A stretch of 64,000 nucleotides of DNA from Bursaphelenchus xylophilus (GCA_904066235.2 CAJFCV020000004.1:8060001-8124000); one strand, 5' to 3'; positions 16,872 to 30,412 are shown, counted from the stretch's first letter. The notes: a model not told the origin generated them from the sequence alone. Made by a program: numbers and translations.

Positions 16872-19586
16872 ATGAAAAAGCCTTGCCAAATATGTGGGAC
16901 CGAGACCAAGTCAGTTTGTTACAAACTCTACATCTGCGCTGCTTGCACCATGTTCTACCGTCGTAATTATCGGCTACAAAAAGAGTTGAAGTGCCGGCTT
17001 ATGAATGCGTGTGATTTGAAGACTTGTAAGTTATAAATCTTTATGAATTCTGAAGGCTTACTCATGTAAGAGAGATGGCAGTTTATGATAAGAAATTTTC
17101 AGCTCTATTCTTTACTTAGATTTTCTGAAACTGGAGCCTTGAGTGAAACGACATTTTACTCTCTAATTGCTAATGGATGTTTAGTAATGATCCCTGGGGA
17201 AGGATAATTTTTCGAAAAGTCATTTGACTGCAATTTAATGACGTCAAGAATGCTACTGATAGCCTCCACGCTTCTCATTAACCTTCATTATCCACCTGAT
17301 AATAGGAATACAAGCATAGTATAAATTGTGAAGTCTTTTGTGTCGCCCTAGAAACGTCAAACTTAACTCTACGTGCTTTTCTCCGCGTCTAAAAACTTTT
17401 AAAAGTCAGACTTCCAAAAAATGATTGCTCCGCGTCAAAACAACAAGCCCGTAATTTAATCCTTGCACTTTTATCATATCGGAAGATTATCTAGTTCAGC
17501 GCTCTCTGAACCTGCATCCTTCGCGAATTCACGTCAATCACTGGCCTACATGACAATTCAGCGGTTCCTCCAAGGTCGGGGATAAATTATTTTTGCGATG
17601 ATGTGATAAGTTCACAACAAATCATAATACGAGTTTGGTAGATGATAAATCGTTAACGGAAGAGGTTAGGATTGCAGTATCGCGGAATAAATATAGAAAA
17701 AGACAATCCCGTTTTGTCGATTATGATCCATAGAAACAAAAGAGAAAGGTGTCAGAATCCAAGACCCAATTTACAAGCAATTTAATTATTAATTAGAAAG
17801 TTATACAAAATCACTGGTCATAGTCTCACAAAAACCCAAAAATTCAAATTTTAGCTGACCGTCGCATCTGCCGCGCCTGCCGTCTCAAGGAATGCCGTGC
17901 TCTCGGCCTGCGGATGGTCGGCAAGTCTCTAGTCGTCCAACAAAACGGAATCCCCGAAGATGACATGCCTGATGAAGACGCAGGCACCCTGCCCGAAGGT
18001 TGCATCGTCTCAGCCAACTCCCCAGCCTCCTCAACTCCCTCTAGATTCCCCGAAGCCGTGGTGTGCTCAACTCCATCAACTTCGATCGCGCAAACCCATT
18101 TAATGGATACTCAACATATAAATGCACTAAATAATATGCGGGTCCAATTAGCGTTGGCGTTGAATGGCAATTTAACTGACAATAAGGACAATATTCATAT
18201 CACCGGTACCAAAAATGAAATAGTAAGTATAATAAAATACGTCCTCTTTTGTTCAGTAATGTTTAAAAGCGGCTGATTTTAGATTAAATTATACTTGAAT
18301 TTTTAGCCTCATCTCTTCTCTCTCAACCCGACTAGCACAATCATGAAAGCCATCCGTCTCTACACTCAATTCGAAGAACGGCATAAGCGATTTGCCTCAC
18401 TTCATCGTCTCAACGTTCCGCCAGACGTTAGCGTCACTGTTCGTTGTCTTTCATATCAGCCAATCGAGAGTCAGATTATGACTTTCAGTGGTTATTACGC
18501 AATCGAATTGCTCGAGGAATTTGGGGGCTTGAGTTCCGCGGAAAAGGCGAGTTTCAAATCAACGCTTCCGTAGAGGTTACGGTAGAAAAATGTGGATTGT
18601 GAATAGAAACTTACAGTATACTAAGAAACATCTGAGACAGAAAGAGCTCACCTATCTTAGCTGTGTATTGACGATAAAATTTTTAGTTCTCAATCCTCAA
18701 GGGAGTCCAGTCTACTATGATCTTTATGCACAAAATGTTCCTAACCTGTGATCAGTACCCCAATCTCGGTGATTCTCGATTTGCCGTTGCCAATGGCCAT
18801 CATTTTGACCTCAAGCAATATGCCTATTTTCTCAGCGAACTCGAAAGCGTAAGTTAGCCAAAGTGTTGCGACAGTCTAATTACGTCATCGTTATGAAATA
18901 ATACCATAACATCGATTATTTTAGAGCATGACCCCGGAAGAATTGATTCAACAATATAATCGATGCAGAGTTATCGTTGAGCCCTTCTTTGACGCCATTT
19001 TCCAGGCTTGCGAAAGCGTTAGACTGGTCATGCCCGATCCCATTGAATGCGCTGTGCTACTTTGTTCTTGTGTGCTAGAAAAAAGTAAGAGAATTTGAAT
19101 TTAAAATGCAGCTTTCAATGAGCTTCAAAATATTTTGTTTTTTTTTTCAGTGGAGCAGCTTCGAATTGGCGCTGAACAAAGTCGCCAGTTTCGTGATGCC
19201 CTCTTCGCTGAAGTCAGTGTATACCTAGGCCAGAAATACAGTGTCCAAGAGTTGGGTACTCGCATTATGCGACTCACAGCGACGTTATTCGAGGTCAAAG
19301 TGAGTCTTTTAATCTCCAACCTTTGCCTTGAAGATGCTTGTAGTTTACTTCCGTTCCAAATTTATAGCTTTCCCAACTCTTTCTCGCTTATTCCAACTTT
19401 ATATTCCAGGTAATTGCCGAGAAATACGATGACATGTATTCTCTTCTCGGCGTCTTTGTAGCGGATCAAACAAATCGTCATCCCTTCTTGCAACGTCCCA
19501 CAATCCCCGCAGATCAGATGAAGAACATCTTGGCCATGTTGAACCTCTCCTCACCGCTCACGGCCAATTCATGTAATCCTGTCTAA
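16872..19586 (+). CDS. Divergent nematode nuclear hormone receptor, copy 1, 7 exons
   Basis: Predicted 469-residue ligand-regulated transcription factor. Exons: 16872-17025, 17855-18222, 18307-18546, 18687-18848, 18925-19084, 19151-19299, 19410-19586. The DNA-binding domain has both C4 fingers with canonical spacing: Cys5, 8, 22, 25 and Cys41, 47, 57, 60. The P-box region is CAACTMFYRR, unlike the classical CEGCKGFFRR. After RRICRACRLKEC comes GLRMVGKSLVVQQNG, a polar hinge, then a helical ligand-binding domain up to residue 469. The third intron (18547-18686) starts with GCGAGT instead of GT; frame and the paralogue's splice site both support it. A same-strand paralogue lies at 28107-30300, with equal first-exon length (154 nt) and penultimate-exon length (149 nt). 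The first intron is unusually long here (829 nt). The receptor's nhr number and ligand cannot be told. Confidence 0.88.
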
Positions 19587-19668
19587 GGCAAAAATTTACC
19601 GGTCGTTTCAGTGATCTTCAGTTCGAGGCCATCGATGGCTTTAATGTAAAGTTACTCGAAAAAATGTA

Positions 19669-19674
19669 AATAAA
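19669..19674 (+). terminator. Poly(A) signal AATAAA, receptor copy 1
   Basis: AATAAA lies 83 bp after the stop codon of the first receptor gene, a normal distance for a nematode 3' UTR. Confidence 0.6.
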
Positions 19675-19689
19675 AGACGACCTCTGCTT

Positions 19690-22600
19690 TCTGTACGGCC
19701 CCTGTTCCCTTGGACGTTGTGAGTTGTTGTGTGTGTACCGTGTACGTTGTTGTTGTGCTACTGATCACCTCCCAACCTTCCCCGTCAGTTCAACTTGCGG
19801 ATTTGCGATCAATAAAGTTTTTTTTTCTGTTTCGTGTCTGTGGTTGTGACTTGTTGCGGAGAGCAGACGAAACGCGTTATCAACGCGTTTTCGAAGCCAA
19901 TCCTAAAAAGAGTTTAGGCCTACTATTTTGAATATATGCAATTTAAACATTCACTTTTGGAAATTGTAAATATTTATAAATGGTTCCTATTTTTTGTAAT
20001 CACTCTTTTCTCACACATGTTTTGTTGATAGTAACCGTAGCCAGTCATGCGCTTACTCAAACTGATACGCTCTGAATGATGGATACTTCTGCACCCATCG
20101 TCCCCCCATCAAATATCTGTTATTTCCCACATGCAGGTCACAGTTTCGGTAACTGTAAACAAGCCCCAATTATCAAGCAAAGGTCATCATGCAACAGAAT
20201 TCGTATCAGCGATACTTTGACTGTCAACTGAAAAACAAGCCCTCTCTAAAACTGCCTTTTCAAATTCCAAAAAAACAAAAATTAAATCGAGAGATGGCGT
20301 TTCCAAAGAACGGCACGGCACCGTGTAAGAGAATCCTCGATCTTGATTGGCAGCCCTGAGAATCATGTGAAATTGGCGTGGAGCAAAGATCAGCCAACCT
20401 CTGAAGCGCCGGTTGTATGATCGATAGCTTCTCCGTAGCAACGTCAATCAGGAGTTGTTGCAGTTGAAAAAGCTCGAAACATTTTTCGTAACTAATGTCA
20501 TCATTTTTGTTTTGGTTCAGAGAAAAGTCATTTTTAGACTAATTGTAAGGGAAGGAAAGGTAAAACTTCCTGATATTTGCGGTGTAAAAACATGGTCATC
20601 AGCATGGATCGATTTGAAAAAAAGGATTTCAGCAAGCAGAGACTGCTACGTGTTGTAGAATTATTATACAACGATAAACATAGTATCTTTGTAAGCATCT
20701 TATGTAAACCTTGAATTTTTCGTTTTTTCCAAAGCCCGTTTACGAACAAAATAAACAGGGCTGAGAATTTTGAAAAAGAACAGCAATTATGACCGAAATG
20801 TAATATCGGAAATATTTTTTGATACAATAACGAAAATGAGCGATAGCGATAATCATAACAATTTCGCAAAAAATTACTGCATTTCGTTGGAATATTCTAA
20901 GGTTTGTAAATGTCGAACTGTTTGCAAACGTGGCGTTCGATTTTGTTTAAATTTTGAATAAGGGTAGAGCCGAAGCGACAAATCAACCCTTGAAAATCTC
21001 TGTGCTGTGCAACGACAAAGGATATTGGTAAGAAATAAATTTCGGAAAAGTGCTACTTATTCCTCAAGGATGAAAAAGAAACGACGAAAAAGTTTGAAAA
21101 AAAGTGGAATCAACTGTGGTCGAGGATGGAATTTGAGAACAGACGGAACAGACTGCGCCAATCAACTGTTTGACATGATAAAATTGAAGCAATCGATTAA
21201 AAATTTTGATGATTTTTTAATGGTTTTCTTTATCAGACGAGTATTATAGCTAATTGTTTTTCTAACAAAACAAAGCTAACAACATATAAAATCAAGGACA
21301 CCGGTAAAAAAGCCTTCATAATTCATAAGTATGACAATCTTTATCGCAACATATTATACGTTACACACGATGTAAGGGGATCCTTCAAATTGCCATTTGA
21401 CCTTAGCATTGCGTGTGAACTCCGTCTGAAATTTTAATTCAGACAGAGGTTCCTGCGATACCACAATCTTTTTGCTGTACTAAAAACTAATCAGGGAAAA
21501 TTAAGCTTGTTTTGGTCGTTTTTTAGATTAACGGACATGCCCAAAGTTTTCTTGGCCAGACTAAAAAACGAAAAATTTATAAATTTTTGCTTACTTTCTT
21601 CGTCCCATGCCTTCAAAAGAGAAAGCAGTATTGTAAAAACGTTGAGGATGTATTATTTTACGGTCTGTTTGATTATTTCGAATTATTGCCGGTTTTTTCA
21701 TGACGATGGACAAAAAATTTTCATGACATTTCGTCTTCAAAGCCGCAAAGGTGAGATTCAAGTGGAGTGATTCAAACCTTGTTATGCTGGAATTAGAAAA
21801 GAAACTTTCGATGTCTAGCCGGTAGACCACCCACATCTTTCAACGAAGATGAAGAGTAAAATTAAAGGAGAGGTACTTTTTGGTCAATCTCTCCATGGTC
21901 GCGCAGAAAAAAATGTTTTTCTGTGGAAACATTGACCACATCAGTTTAAGTTATCATCCAGATTTTTAGGCCAAAACTGATAAAAAAGTATTGAAAAGTT
22001 ACCAGATTTCGACTTAAAAAATTTGGTGGTTTCTGCAGAGCGCGCTCCAGAAGTCACGCATTTTTCTTAGAAAATTCAATTGAAATCTATGCCCTGTTTC
22101 ATAGAAATCTGAGCACCGCAATTCGAGCACTTCCTTTGGAATAAATTTGCATTATTTTTTAGGAGCTGCAGGCGACAAAAGCAAAAACATTCAATGATAA
22201 TGTTCTTATCAACAGGCGCGCATTTCTTCTAGTCTTATTTTATTGTTAAATTTTTTTTGGAAACCAATCTTTATGCATAGAAGTTGTACTCTGTAAAACA
22301 AAAAATTTTGGTCTTTATTTTCCCATTCACATTTCCAATTACTTTGTTTATTAGGCCTCAAAAACCACGAAAAGGTTGATAATTTGTAATTTTCTCGGCC
22401 TCGAGGGCATTCCTCGTCAGCATATTTGTTGTTTTCTATTTGCATGTGCCAAAGTGCACAAAAACAAAATTTGGAAATCCCGCTTGCGGCCGGGGGTGTT
22501 CTTATTTATGTATGATTTGTGAAATGGATTTCAATTCGGGTCTAACTAACCCAAATTACAGAAATCTCTGTTGTTAGAAGGGTGTTTATATCTTCCGCTA

Positions 22601-25600
22601 AAAAATTTTATTCACATCTGGGAAAGCGTTTGAAGGACTGTGAAGAACCTCGCAGAAATCCGCTATTTATGCAGAACTAACTCAGATATTAGGGGAACAA
22701 ATATCGAGAGCATCTCCTTCCACTTGCACCAAAAGAGGGTTTCCCACCTACTCCCGTTCTATAGTTTCCGTGGTTTCTACTCTTCCGTTAACGTTCAAAA
22801 TCTTGGCTACATTTAAAGGACACAAGCTGAAAATATCAGGGATTCTTAAGTTCCCAAATACAATTTTTGTTACAACATTTGAAGCCATCTATAGAAGGCC
22901 CTCACTCAAGGAGTTCCCTTACAACTCCACATTACCGTTTCCATACTTCTTTCTACAATATGTATACCTGCAAATTACTGGTTCCTTCACAAACTAAGAT
23001 TAATCGAACGTTAACTCCACTTATCCTTTGTTAACTACCTAATGACAAATCCCCCTTGCTTCATCAGCTAGGCCCTTATTATGTCCCTTGGGTTTAATAT
23101 AACTTTCGTCATGGGAATACCTTTCTTTCTTTCGAGCTCTGAAGAGCGCGACGTTTACACAGCCGCAATGGCAAATAATCGGGTCCCATGCCGTTTCGCC
23201 GTCAATTAACGTTAGACATTCCACTGCCGGCTACAATGTTCAAACTTATAAACAAAGCAAAAAATGTAGTTTTAACCGGCAAGGAGATCGTTTAGTCACA
23301 TTATAAACGGGAGTTTAGGAAATACGGGAATTCAAAATATTTGTTTTGTAATATAAGTCTTGAAACAGTCCTATTTTTAAAAAAAGCGTAGAAGGGATTT
23401 ATCCAGTTTCTTTGAAATTTCGTCGCAATATGTAGTCTAAGTTGATCGAATAAATATTTTCGCCTTATTTTCCTCCGTGTCCTGTCTGGACATGGGGTAC
23501 TCTTACGCCCCGCCCCCTCGTCTGCCCCTGTATGTCGCGGTTAAAATTAGCCATATTTGAAAAATCGCTTCACTAATATGCCCTTTTATCTAACTTTAAA
23601 TATCTAAACCCCGGTTTTTTTTCCGTTTTCCGCTTCTATGTAAGCATTGCACTTTTAAAAAATAAACAATGCCAACATACATTTGCATTTTTTACAATCC
23701 CGTATTGAATTTTGCTCTCTGCTCCCATCATTTTCCTAAAAAGCCCTTCTTTTTTGGCGGGCGTTAGTCTCCCATAAAAATATGTACGTTCAATTTGGTC
23801 GACAAGCATTTGTAAGTCCAAAAGCCTCAGGGAACACTCGGTTTTTTCGTTTTCTCCCTGTCAATAAACGTTTCCCCATTGATAAGATGGGATGTAAACA
23901 CGTGTGCAAGGATTGTTTTGCCATCTTCTCCATGTGCTTTCTACCATTTCTTTCGGGAATGCAGAAAAGATTTATTGCAAGGAAACGGAGATGGAGAAAG
24001 TATCAAATTTTGTTCTGTCTTCATTTGAATACCCTCACTGAAAAAATTTACTTGACGTCAATGTGAAGTTACTTTGAGACGAACTCTTGGGAGAAATTTG
24101 GTTTAAAATTAAAATTTACTTACATTAGTTTTTCGATATTTGAGAAGAAACATAAATTATTTTTGTGAGTTCCAAAATGGGGTTTTCTTTAATGGAGCTT
24201 TGCAAAAAATTAGATTAAAATTTTCAAAGACATACGGCAGATTTACAGTTTGTACTTTGAAAAAATTTTCGGTCAAAAATTTAAAAAAATAAAAGACCTC
24301 GATTTTTTGTAAAACTTTGTCATCGTGCAACATAATTTTTTTAAAAGCAGACTTGCACTTTTTCCGTCAAAAAGATGGAAATCCAACCTTTAAATGCCAT
24401 TTTTTAAAAGTTTTCTCTCCAAAAAAGTAATCATTGATCTACTTTCCGATGCACTTTAACCCTTTTTTCCATTTTTCTTTCGGCGTTACGTTTCCTTTAA
24501 ATATTTTTTGTTTAAAAAAATCTTTGAAGAACAAAACAATCTAGCGGGTGATGCGGACGACTGACGCCCTTTTTTCAACCGTCTCCGCAATTTTAAAGCC
24601 ACAACTACAGGAACCGTATTCAAATTTTGCGCCTTTGTTTCAAAAAAAGAAATTATTTTTCGGTTTAAAAAATTAATTTACCTCGAGGGTAATATTATAA
24701 AAGTTCCAAGCAACGCGTTGCCAAGTAATTTATCTTGGTTTTAAATTTTTTTTTATTTTTCAAATTCCCCATGGGCATGCTACCTGCACTAATTTATTGC
24801 GGAGAGTTGTTTATAATACTTGACTGGAATAAGATAAAAGGGAAGATGTGAACGATTCTCTTTCAAAAACACGTCGAAACGTGAAGAGTTTTTCGGAAAA
24901 CAACCTTTAGCCATGAAAAATCTCGCTTTTTCAAGCTTGTTCGTTGTAATTCACATTTTTGCCTACTTTAGATTTAAGAATCTCGGTTGTTTCTGCACAG
25001 CGCGACCTAGCGTGTCTTAAAAATATTTATCTAAATTTGTGCCAAACTCTGTCAAAGTCTGATTGTGAGGCGTCGCACGTCAACCTGAGGAGTCCGGTGA
25101 CCGGAATAGACTCCTCGCTATCGGTTTTTTTACAATTGATTTTGCAGAGAAAGAAAGAGAAAAGACGCACAAAAACGTACTCTCTCGCCCCAAAAGTACC
25201 CCGTTTCTTCCCCGACAAAACTTTTTTTCACGTCTTTTTTGGCAAATTGCCAATCCATTTACCGGACTGTTTTAGCTTATAAGTTTGACGTTCGTCGGAC
25301 TAGGAGCATTCCTGATGTTACTCGCGTCTTCTATTCTTTCTTTTGCAACTTGTGTCAATTCTCTATGGAGATTAACCTTACCATAAATTCTCTGACGCAT
25401 TATTAAGTGAGCTATCGTAAGCCTCAGTAGACAAAAATACTCGATATCAGATTATCTCATCAAAAGTAATTGTAGAGAGAACAATAATACCTTTTCTGGG
25501 GGTTACTTTATTTTTAAACGCTGTTACTAGTAAAGTACTGTTTTTAAATTTTGGGATCCTCATAAGTGTCTAATTAACTTTTTTATTTTTGGACTTTTTC

Positions 25601-28090
25601 TCCCAAATGTGCAAAACAAATGCGCGTTGTTTCCCTAGAATTTCACGGGGCTCAAGTGCGCAAAGCTTTAGCAGGTGCGCAGACGTATTTCCCCTCAGGG
25701 ACGAGTAGTTGAAAAAAGGCAACATAAACCCTGAGCCAAAGATCCTCGTCCTCAACCAACGTCCTTTGCCCTTCAACGGGCCTCAATTATATTCGTTAAC
25801 GTCACTCTCGACTAACAAGTTTGTAGTCTTACCTGGAAAATACTTCCATAAACAATTCTGAGGGCTGCACTATCGTATGTTTCGATTTCAGAATATACAT
25901 TACTTTAGATGGAAACCAATTTGACGAACTTGAGGATTAAAACAGTTATTTCCACAAAAGATTTAATAGTTTTCCTCGTCACAGGGCGTTTTGAATGTGT
26001 CTTGCATTTTTTATCTACAAAAACAGTTAAAAGTACATTTTTAGTCTGGTCCTCTCTTACAAAACGTCCTGCAGACACGCAAAATTGAACGAAGAAGCTG
26101 CCAAAAAGCTCTCCGAATGAAATCTCAGCTCATTTTTCACAGCAATCTCAAATTTGTAGCTTTATCTGGAAACCCCTTCTCCCCTTAGGCAGAAGTAGCA
26201 AAACACCCTTGGTTTTCGATCTTTTCCGTGTACCGTTTTTCCGTGAATTCCCTTCCCTTTCGACTTACTTCTTCCCTACACCACTCTATCATCGTTTTTC
26301 GAGCCTTTGCGTCTTTGTCCCTCACGCAACGCCCTCTCTTTCTCTGCCCGTCTCTCTCTTTTTGCACTTTCTTCTCACGCTCGGCACATACGACTCTTTT
26401 TCTGCCAAACCCCTCCATTTTTTTCTCCCGGTTCCATCAAATTTTTACCTTTTCCTTTCAAAAGTTTCGAGTCTCGCCTCGTAATTAGTCCGCGATTTAA
26501 ACCTTGCTCTTTATTCCTCTCCTTTTTTTGTACTACATCATCTTTTGAGGGGATTCCTAATGGACCCGATCTCACCCTAGACGAAGGACACTTGCTCCGA
26601 AAACGTGCGGGAGATTTCAAGCGTTTGATCGCTTTTTATTTTGTTTATAAAAAACGAAACAAGCAGCCATGTGATCGTTTCACCTGATCGCAACGCTGTG
26701 ATCGCGTCCTATGCTTGATTTCGTCTAGTGAAAAGCAAATAAAATTTTCACGTTTCTCAAATAGGAAGTGGAGGGTTAATTTCAACGTCTCGAAGCGCCT
26801 TATTTCCAAGTTTAGTTTAAGCGCCAAAAAATTAGGCCTTTCAATAAGCGTTGAAATCAAATTCCTGTGTCTTTTCAGAAGGTCACCTTGAGCGATAGAC
26901 GGAGAGGAGCTGCGAATTTTTGGGAAGTTGAGCCATAATAATGTAGTCTAACGCCCATGTAGTTTTCTACTCTGTAAATTAATATTCATTGATTTGTTGT
27001 CATGTTTTAGCAGGTGAAATTCTGCATTTTACATTTGAATTGACTCAAACTGAAATTATCGTTTTTGATAGTATATGTTTAGCTGGCGCTTTGCTGTAGA
27101 AGTAATGACTTTAAAGCGTTATTTTCATTTTACTGAAACTTTCAGTGTAAAAATTGGAATTCTAATGACTTTTTACTGCAAAACGGGCGGCCATACCTTT
27201 CTGAATCTCGCACAGAAAAAAAAAGTAATTCTTAAAAATGGACTTTAGTCCACAATTTCGGTCGAAAAATCATATTGGGTTCTGCAATCCTCTCAGCTTT
27301 GGTACCAAAAAGTGCAATTTATTGTATTACGTGCATCACTTACTCTAGCTTTAGATAAAAAATGCGTCACAACTCCCTATTCCGCGAATTCTTCCCTCGT
27401 ATGTAATTTGCACCTTTTACAATGCCCCTCATATTTAGTTACAATTCCATTTCCTGGTTATATTCAGTCTGGTCACTCGTATGTCCCACTAATCTCCGGA
27501 TTTGACTTTAAAACGTCATGTAAGAGGGGCAAATCTTATTTCGCAATGCGTACGAAAGCAAAGACGATTCTTATTTACCTCTTATCACCATGGACTTTGT
27601 TTGATCTCGAAATACACTAAAAACAACAACCTTTCCGAAATTTCCAAAATTGACCCTTCTTTGCTCCCCCGAGGCGCTAGTTTGCACTTTTGCCGCAGGC
27701 ATGGTGTCAAAAAAACGCCAGTGGTGGTCAAGGCAACCGGCTCTATTATTTAGCCCATTAGTTTTAGGGTAGTAAACGCGAGATAAAGAAGTAAAACTGG
27801 GTCTATTAATTTATTTGGGGTATTATATTTGCATCAGGTACAATGTTGAAGTATGTATATCCCCTTTCTCAAAAAAATGTGGATATTTATGTCATCCTTT
27901 GTACTCATTACTATTTCACAAGACTTAGCGTGTTATTACAAGTATTCAAGTACTTTTTATTTTCGAATATTGTCAAATCCCTTCGATCCTTGATTCACAG
28001 GCCTTCGTTAAACCCCTAATTGTCTAGCCGAGCTTTGATTTTTGATGATTTTGTTTTAAAGTGCACAAGACCATGTCCCCATAAAGTTAT
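19690..28090. other. Intergenic between the two receptor paralogues, nothing supported
   Basis: About 8.4 kb of AT-rich DNA without an exon chain. Open frames at 19710-19931, 21007-21249, 21507-21770, 24959-25282 and the overlapping set at 26185-26687 are driven by low-complexity T/C- or A-rich sequence and show no domain or splice structure. No terminal inverted repeats were recognised. Part of it must be regulatory DNA for the second receptor. Confidence 0.45.
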
Positions 28091-28099
28091 GTTTTTCAG
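28091..28099 (+). promoter_or_regulatory. Likely trans-splice acceptor of the second receptor gene
   Basis: GTTTTTCAG lies seven bases before the ATG at 28107 and matches the nematode TTTTCAG acceptor consensus, with no upstream exon evident. As in the paralogue, it fits spliced-leader addition. Confidence 0.6.
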
Positions 28100-28106
28100 C
28101 CCCAGT

Positions 28107-30300
28107 ATGAAAGAGCCCTGCAAAATATGCGGCACAGAGACAAAGAGCATCTGTTACAAGCTGTATGTCTGCGGGGCTTGCACCATGTTCTACAGACGGA
28201 ATTTCCGATTCTGGGGAAAACTCTCGTGTCGGATGAACGGGAACTGTAATTTACTGGCTGGTAAGTTTTTTTTGACCAACCAATAAACTTTTAAACAAGA
28301 TTTTTTACGCGAAGCTTGGCAACATTAAGACTAGAATTAAATTGGTGAGTGATGCAGGTGCGCTCGTATTTACCTCAAATTTTGCATGCGTGAGAACTCT
28401 AAAAATTTTTGCTTGTGCTCTGCAGGGCTATTCTGGACCACTACGAATTCAACCTAAAAATCAGGGGACGGTTTTAGAGAACCCTGATTTAAAACTTTCC
28501 CAAGCTTCATCAAAGCTTTTTTGCATCCCGTAAGGATTCCATCGACCAATAGTTCCCTCAAAACTCTAAATTTTTGCCCGTGTTATTTTTGATAACATTC
28601 CTACCGTTTCAGGTGCTTCAAATGACAGACGAACCTGTCGGGCATGTCGATTAAAGGCCTGCCGTGACCTTGGCCTTCGAATGATCGGGAAATCCCTAGT
28701 CGTCCAACAAGATGGCCTACCAGAAAACGATATCCTCGAACCAGACGAGGCCAAGTCTTGTTCATGCACCTCGAGTTCCTGTTGCGCAACAAAACAACCG
28801 ATTGTAAAGCGAGAAGACGCGGATTCCTGGCCATCGTCGTCCGAAGCCTCCCCTGGGGTAAAGGTACTTTCGTGTTTTGAGCAACGCAAACGCCTTCATC
28901 CAATCGTTATGCACATTGATTTACTTGGTATTTTTAGGACATCATGGAGGTAAATCCAACCGCTGCATCGCCCGTTTCTCCGTCAACATCTCAAAACTCC
29001 CACTCGATGGCGTCAACACAACTAGCTCGAGATATTGCCATAACTATGAATGAATATCCTAATTATATCCCAAGCGAATCCGGTTTCCGACCTTACACTC
29101 AATACCAATACGATGTGGTCAGTGGATTCCACGAAATGGATCGATATCCTCACTTAACGCATTTGAAACGTATCGTTGAAGTCTTCAGGCGATTCAGAGA
29201 ACGTCAACGGAATATTTCCATTGAGGTGATGAATGTAGATGTTGATTTGGAACCCGAGCCTCCGTTGGTGCCCCCAATACAAATTGGGTCGTTACAATTC
29301 CCGGTAATGGAGAGGAAAATGGTCCAGCTTGCCTGTATTGCCATTATCGAATTTTTGGAGGGTTGCGAAGGACTAACTATTGATGAAAAAGTACGTTGAC
29401 AGTCCTCATGTTACCACTAATTACATTTCTCTTTAATTTTTACGTCATCCTCTTATAGGTCCAAATCATGAAGCCGACGATGAACGACATATCACTGCTT
29501 TTCAAAATGTACCTCACTTGTCGTCGATATCCCCAGAAAGGCGATTCTCGGATGGGAATGTGGACCGGAGTCTACAATGACGTGGATGCCTATGACACAT
29601 ACATGTCCGATCTCTTGCCTGTTCTTGGTCCCGATGCTTATCTCAAACATTACAATAAGAGTCGAACGTTGGTGGTGCCGTTCTACGAGCGCATGAAACG
29701 GGTTATGGATAGATTCCGCGACTTTATGCCGTGCGCAGTCGAGTTCTCGGTTTTGGCGTGTATGATGGTCTACGAAAGAAGTAAGTCGAATATTTGAATT
29801 GGAATATTTCGGTTTTAGTGGAGACTGTGGAGATCCAAACAGTTCTGGCGATGAGGTTGAGAGACAAGCTGTGTGCCGAGTTGAGTGTTTATTTGAGTGA
29901 TCGATATCCTCCTCATGTCGTGTCGGTCCGGATGATGAGAATGTCCACCCTGTTATATGCTGTTCGGGTAAGTCTAAGCCTACTTTTGGAATTCTTAAAC
30001 CATGACCTTATCACGCCTAAAATCATCTGTAATTTCGCCCAAAAAATCGCAGACTTACCGTATCCATGACTTGAAATCCTATTTATTCCGTTAATTAGGA
30101 ACTGATCAAACCGTTATTTCTTTCAGGAATGCGATAACCAATATGCAGATATGTTCTCCTTGCTTGGCGTGCTGATCCCCGAGAATCGCGACCAGGACTT
30201 CCAGACTATGCCAGACGTTGTTCCGGAGATGATGCGACGCCTTGTTCTCGAGCATTGTACCCATCTCAAACACCTCAAACCCAAAGAAGACATGGCGTAA
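28107..30300 (+). CDS. Divergent nematode nuclear hormone receptor, copy 2, 6 exons
   Basis: Predicted 500-residue paralogue of the receptor at 16872-19586. Exons: 28107-28260, 28613-28863 (a donor at 28858 is also possible), 28938-29390, 29459-29780, 29819-29967, 30127-30300. First finger Cys5, 8, 22, 25 with P-box CGACTMFYRR; second finger Cys41 and Cys47, then TCRACRLKAC, but 12 residues (not 9) separate Cys47 from the next Cys. GLRMIGKSLVVQQDG follows, matching the paralogue almost exactly. A Ser/Cys-rich hinge leads into the ligand-binding domain. Exon 4 is 322 nt, exactly the sum of the paralogue's exons 4 and 5 (162+160), so one intron was cleanly lost or gained. The intron at 29781-29818 is only 38 nt. 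Target genes and ligand are unknown. Confidence 0.9.
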
Positions 30301-30406
30301 GAGACCTCAAGTATTCGCAGAAAATTCTGTCCATTCCATTCGTATTTTGAACAAAGCTTATGCAAAAACACTGTCAATTTGACAAACTGTAAATTATTTT
30401 GAAGAA

Positions 30407-30412
30407 AATAAA
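30407..30412 (+). terminator. Poly(A) signal AATAAA, receptor copy 2
   Basis: AATAAA about 107 bp after the stop codon of the second receptor gene. Confidence 0.6.
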
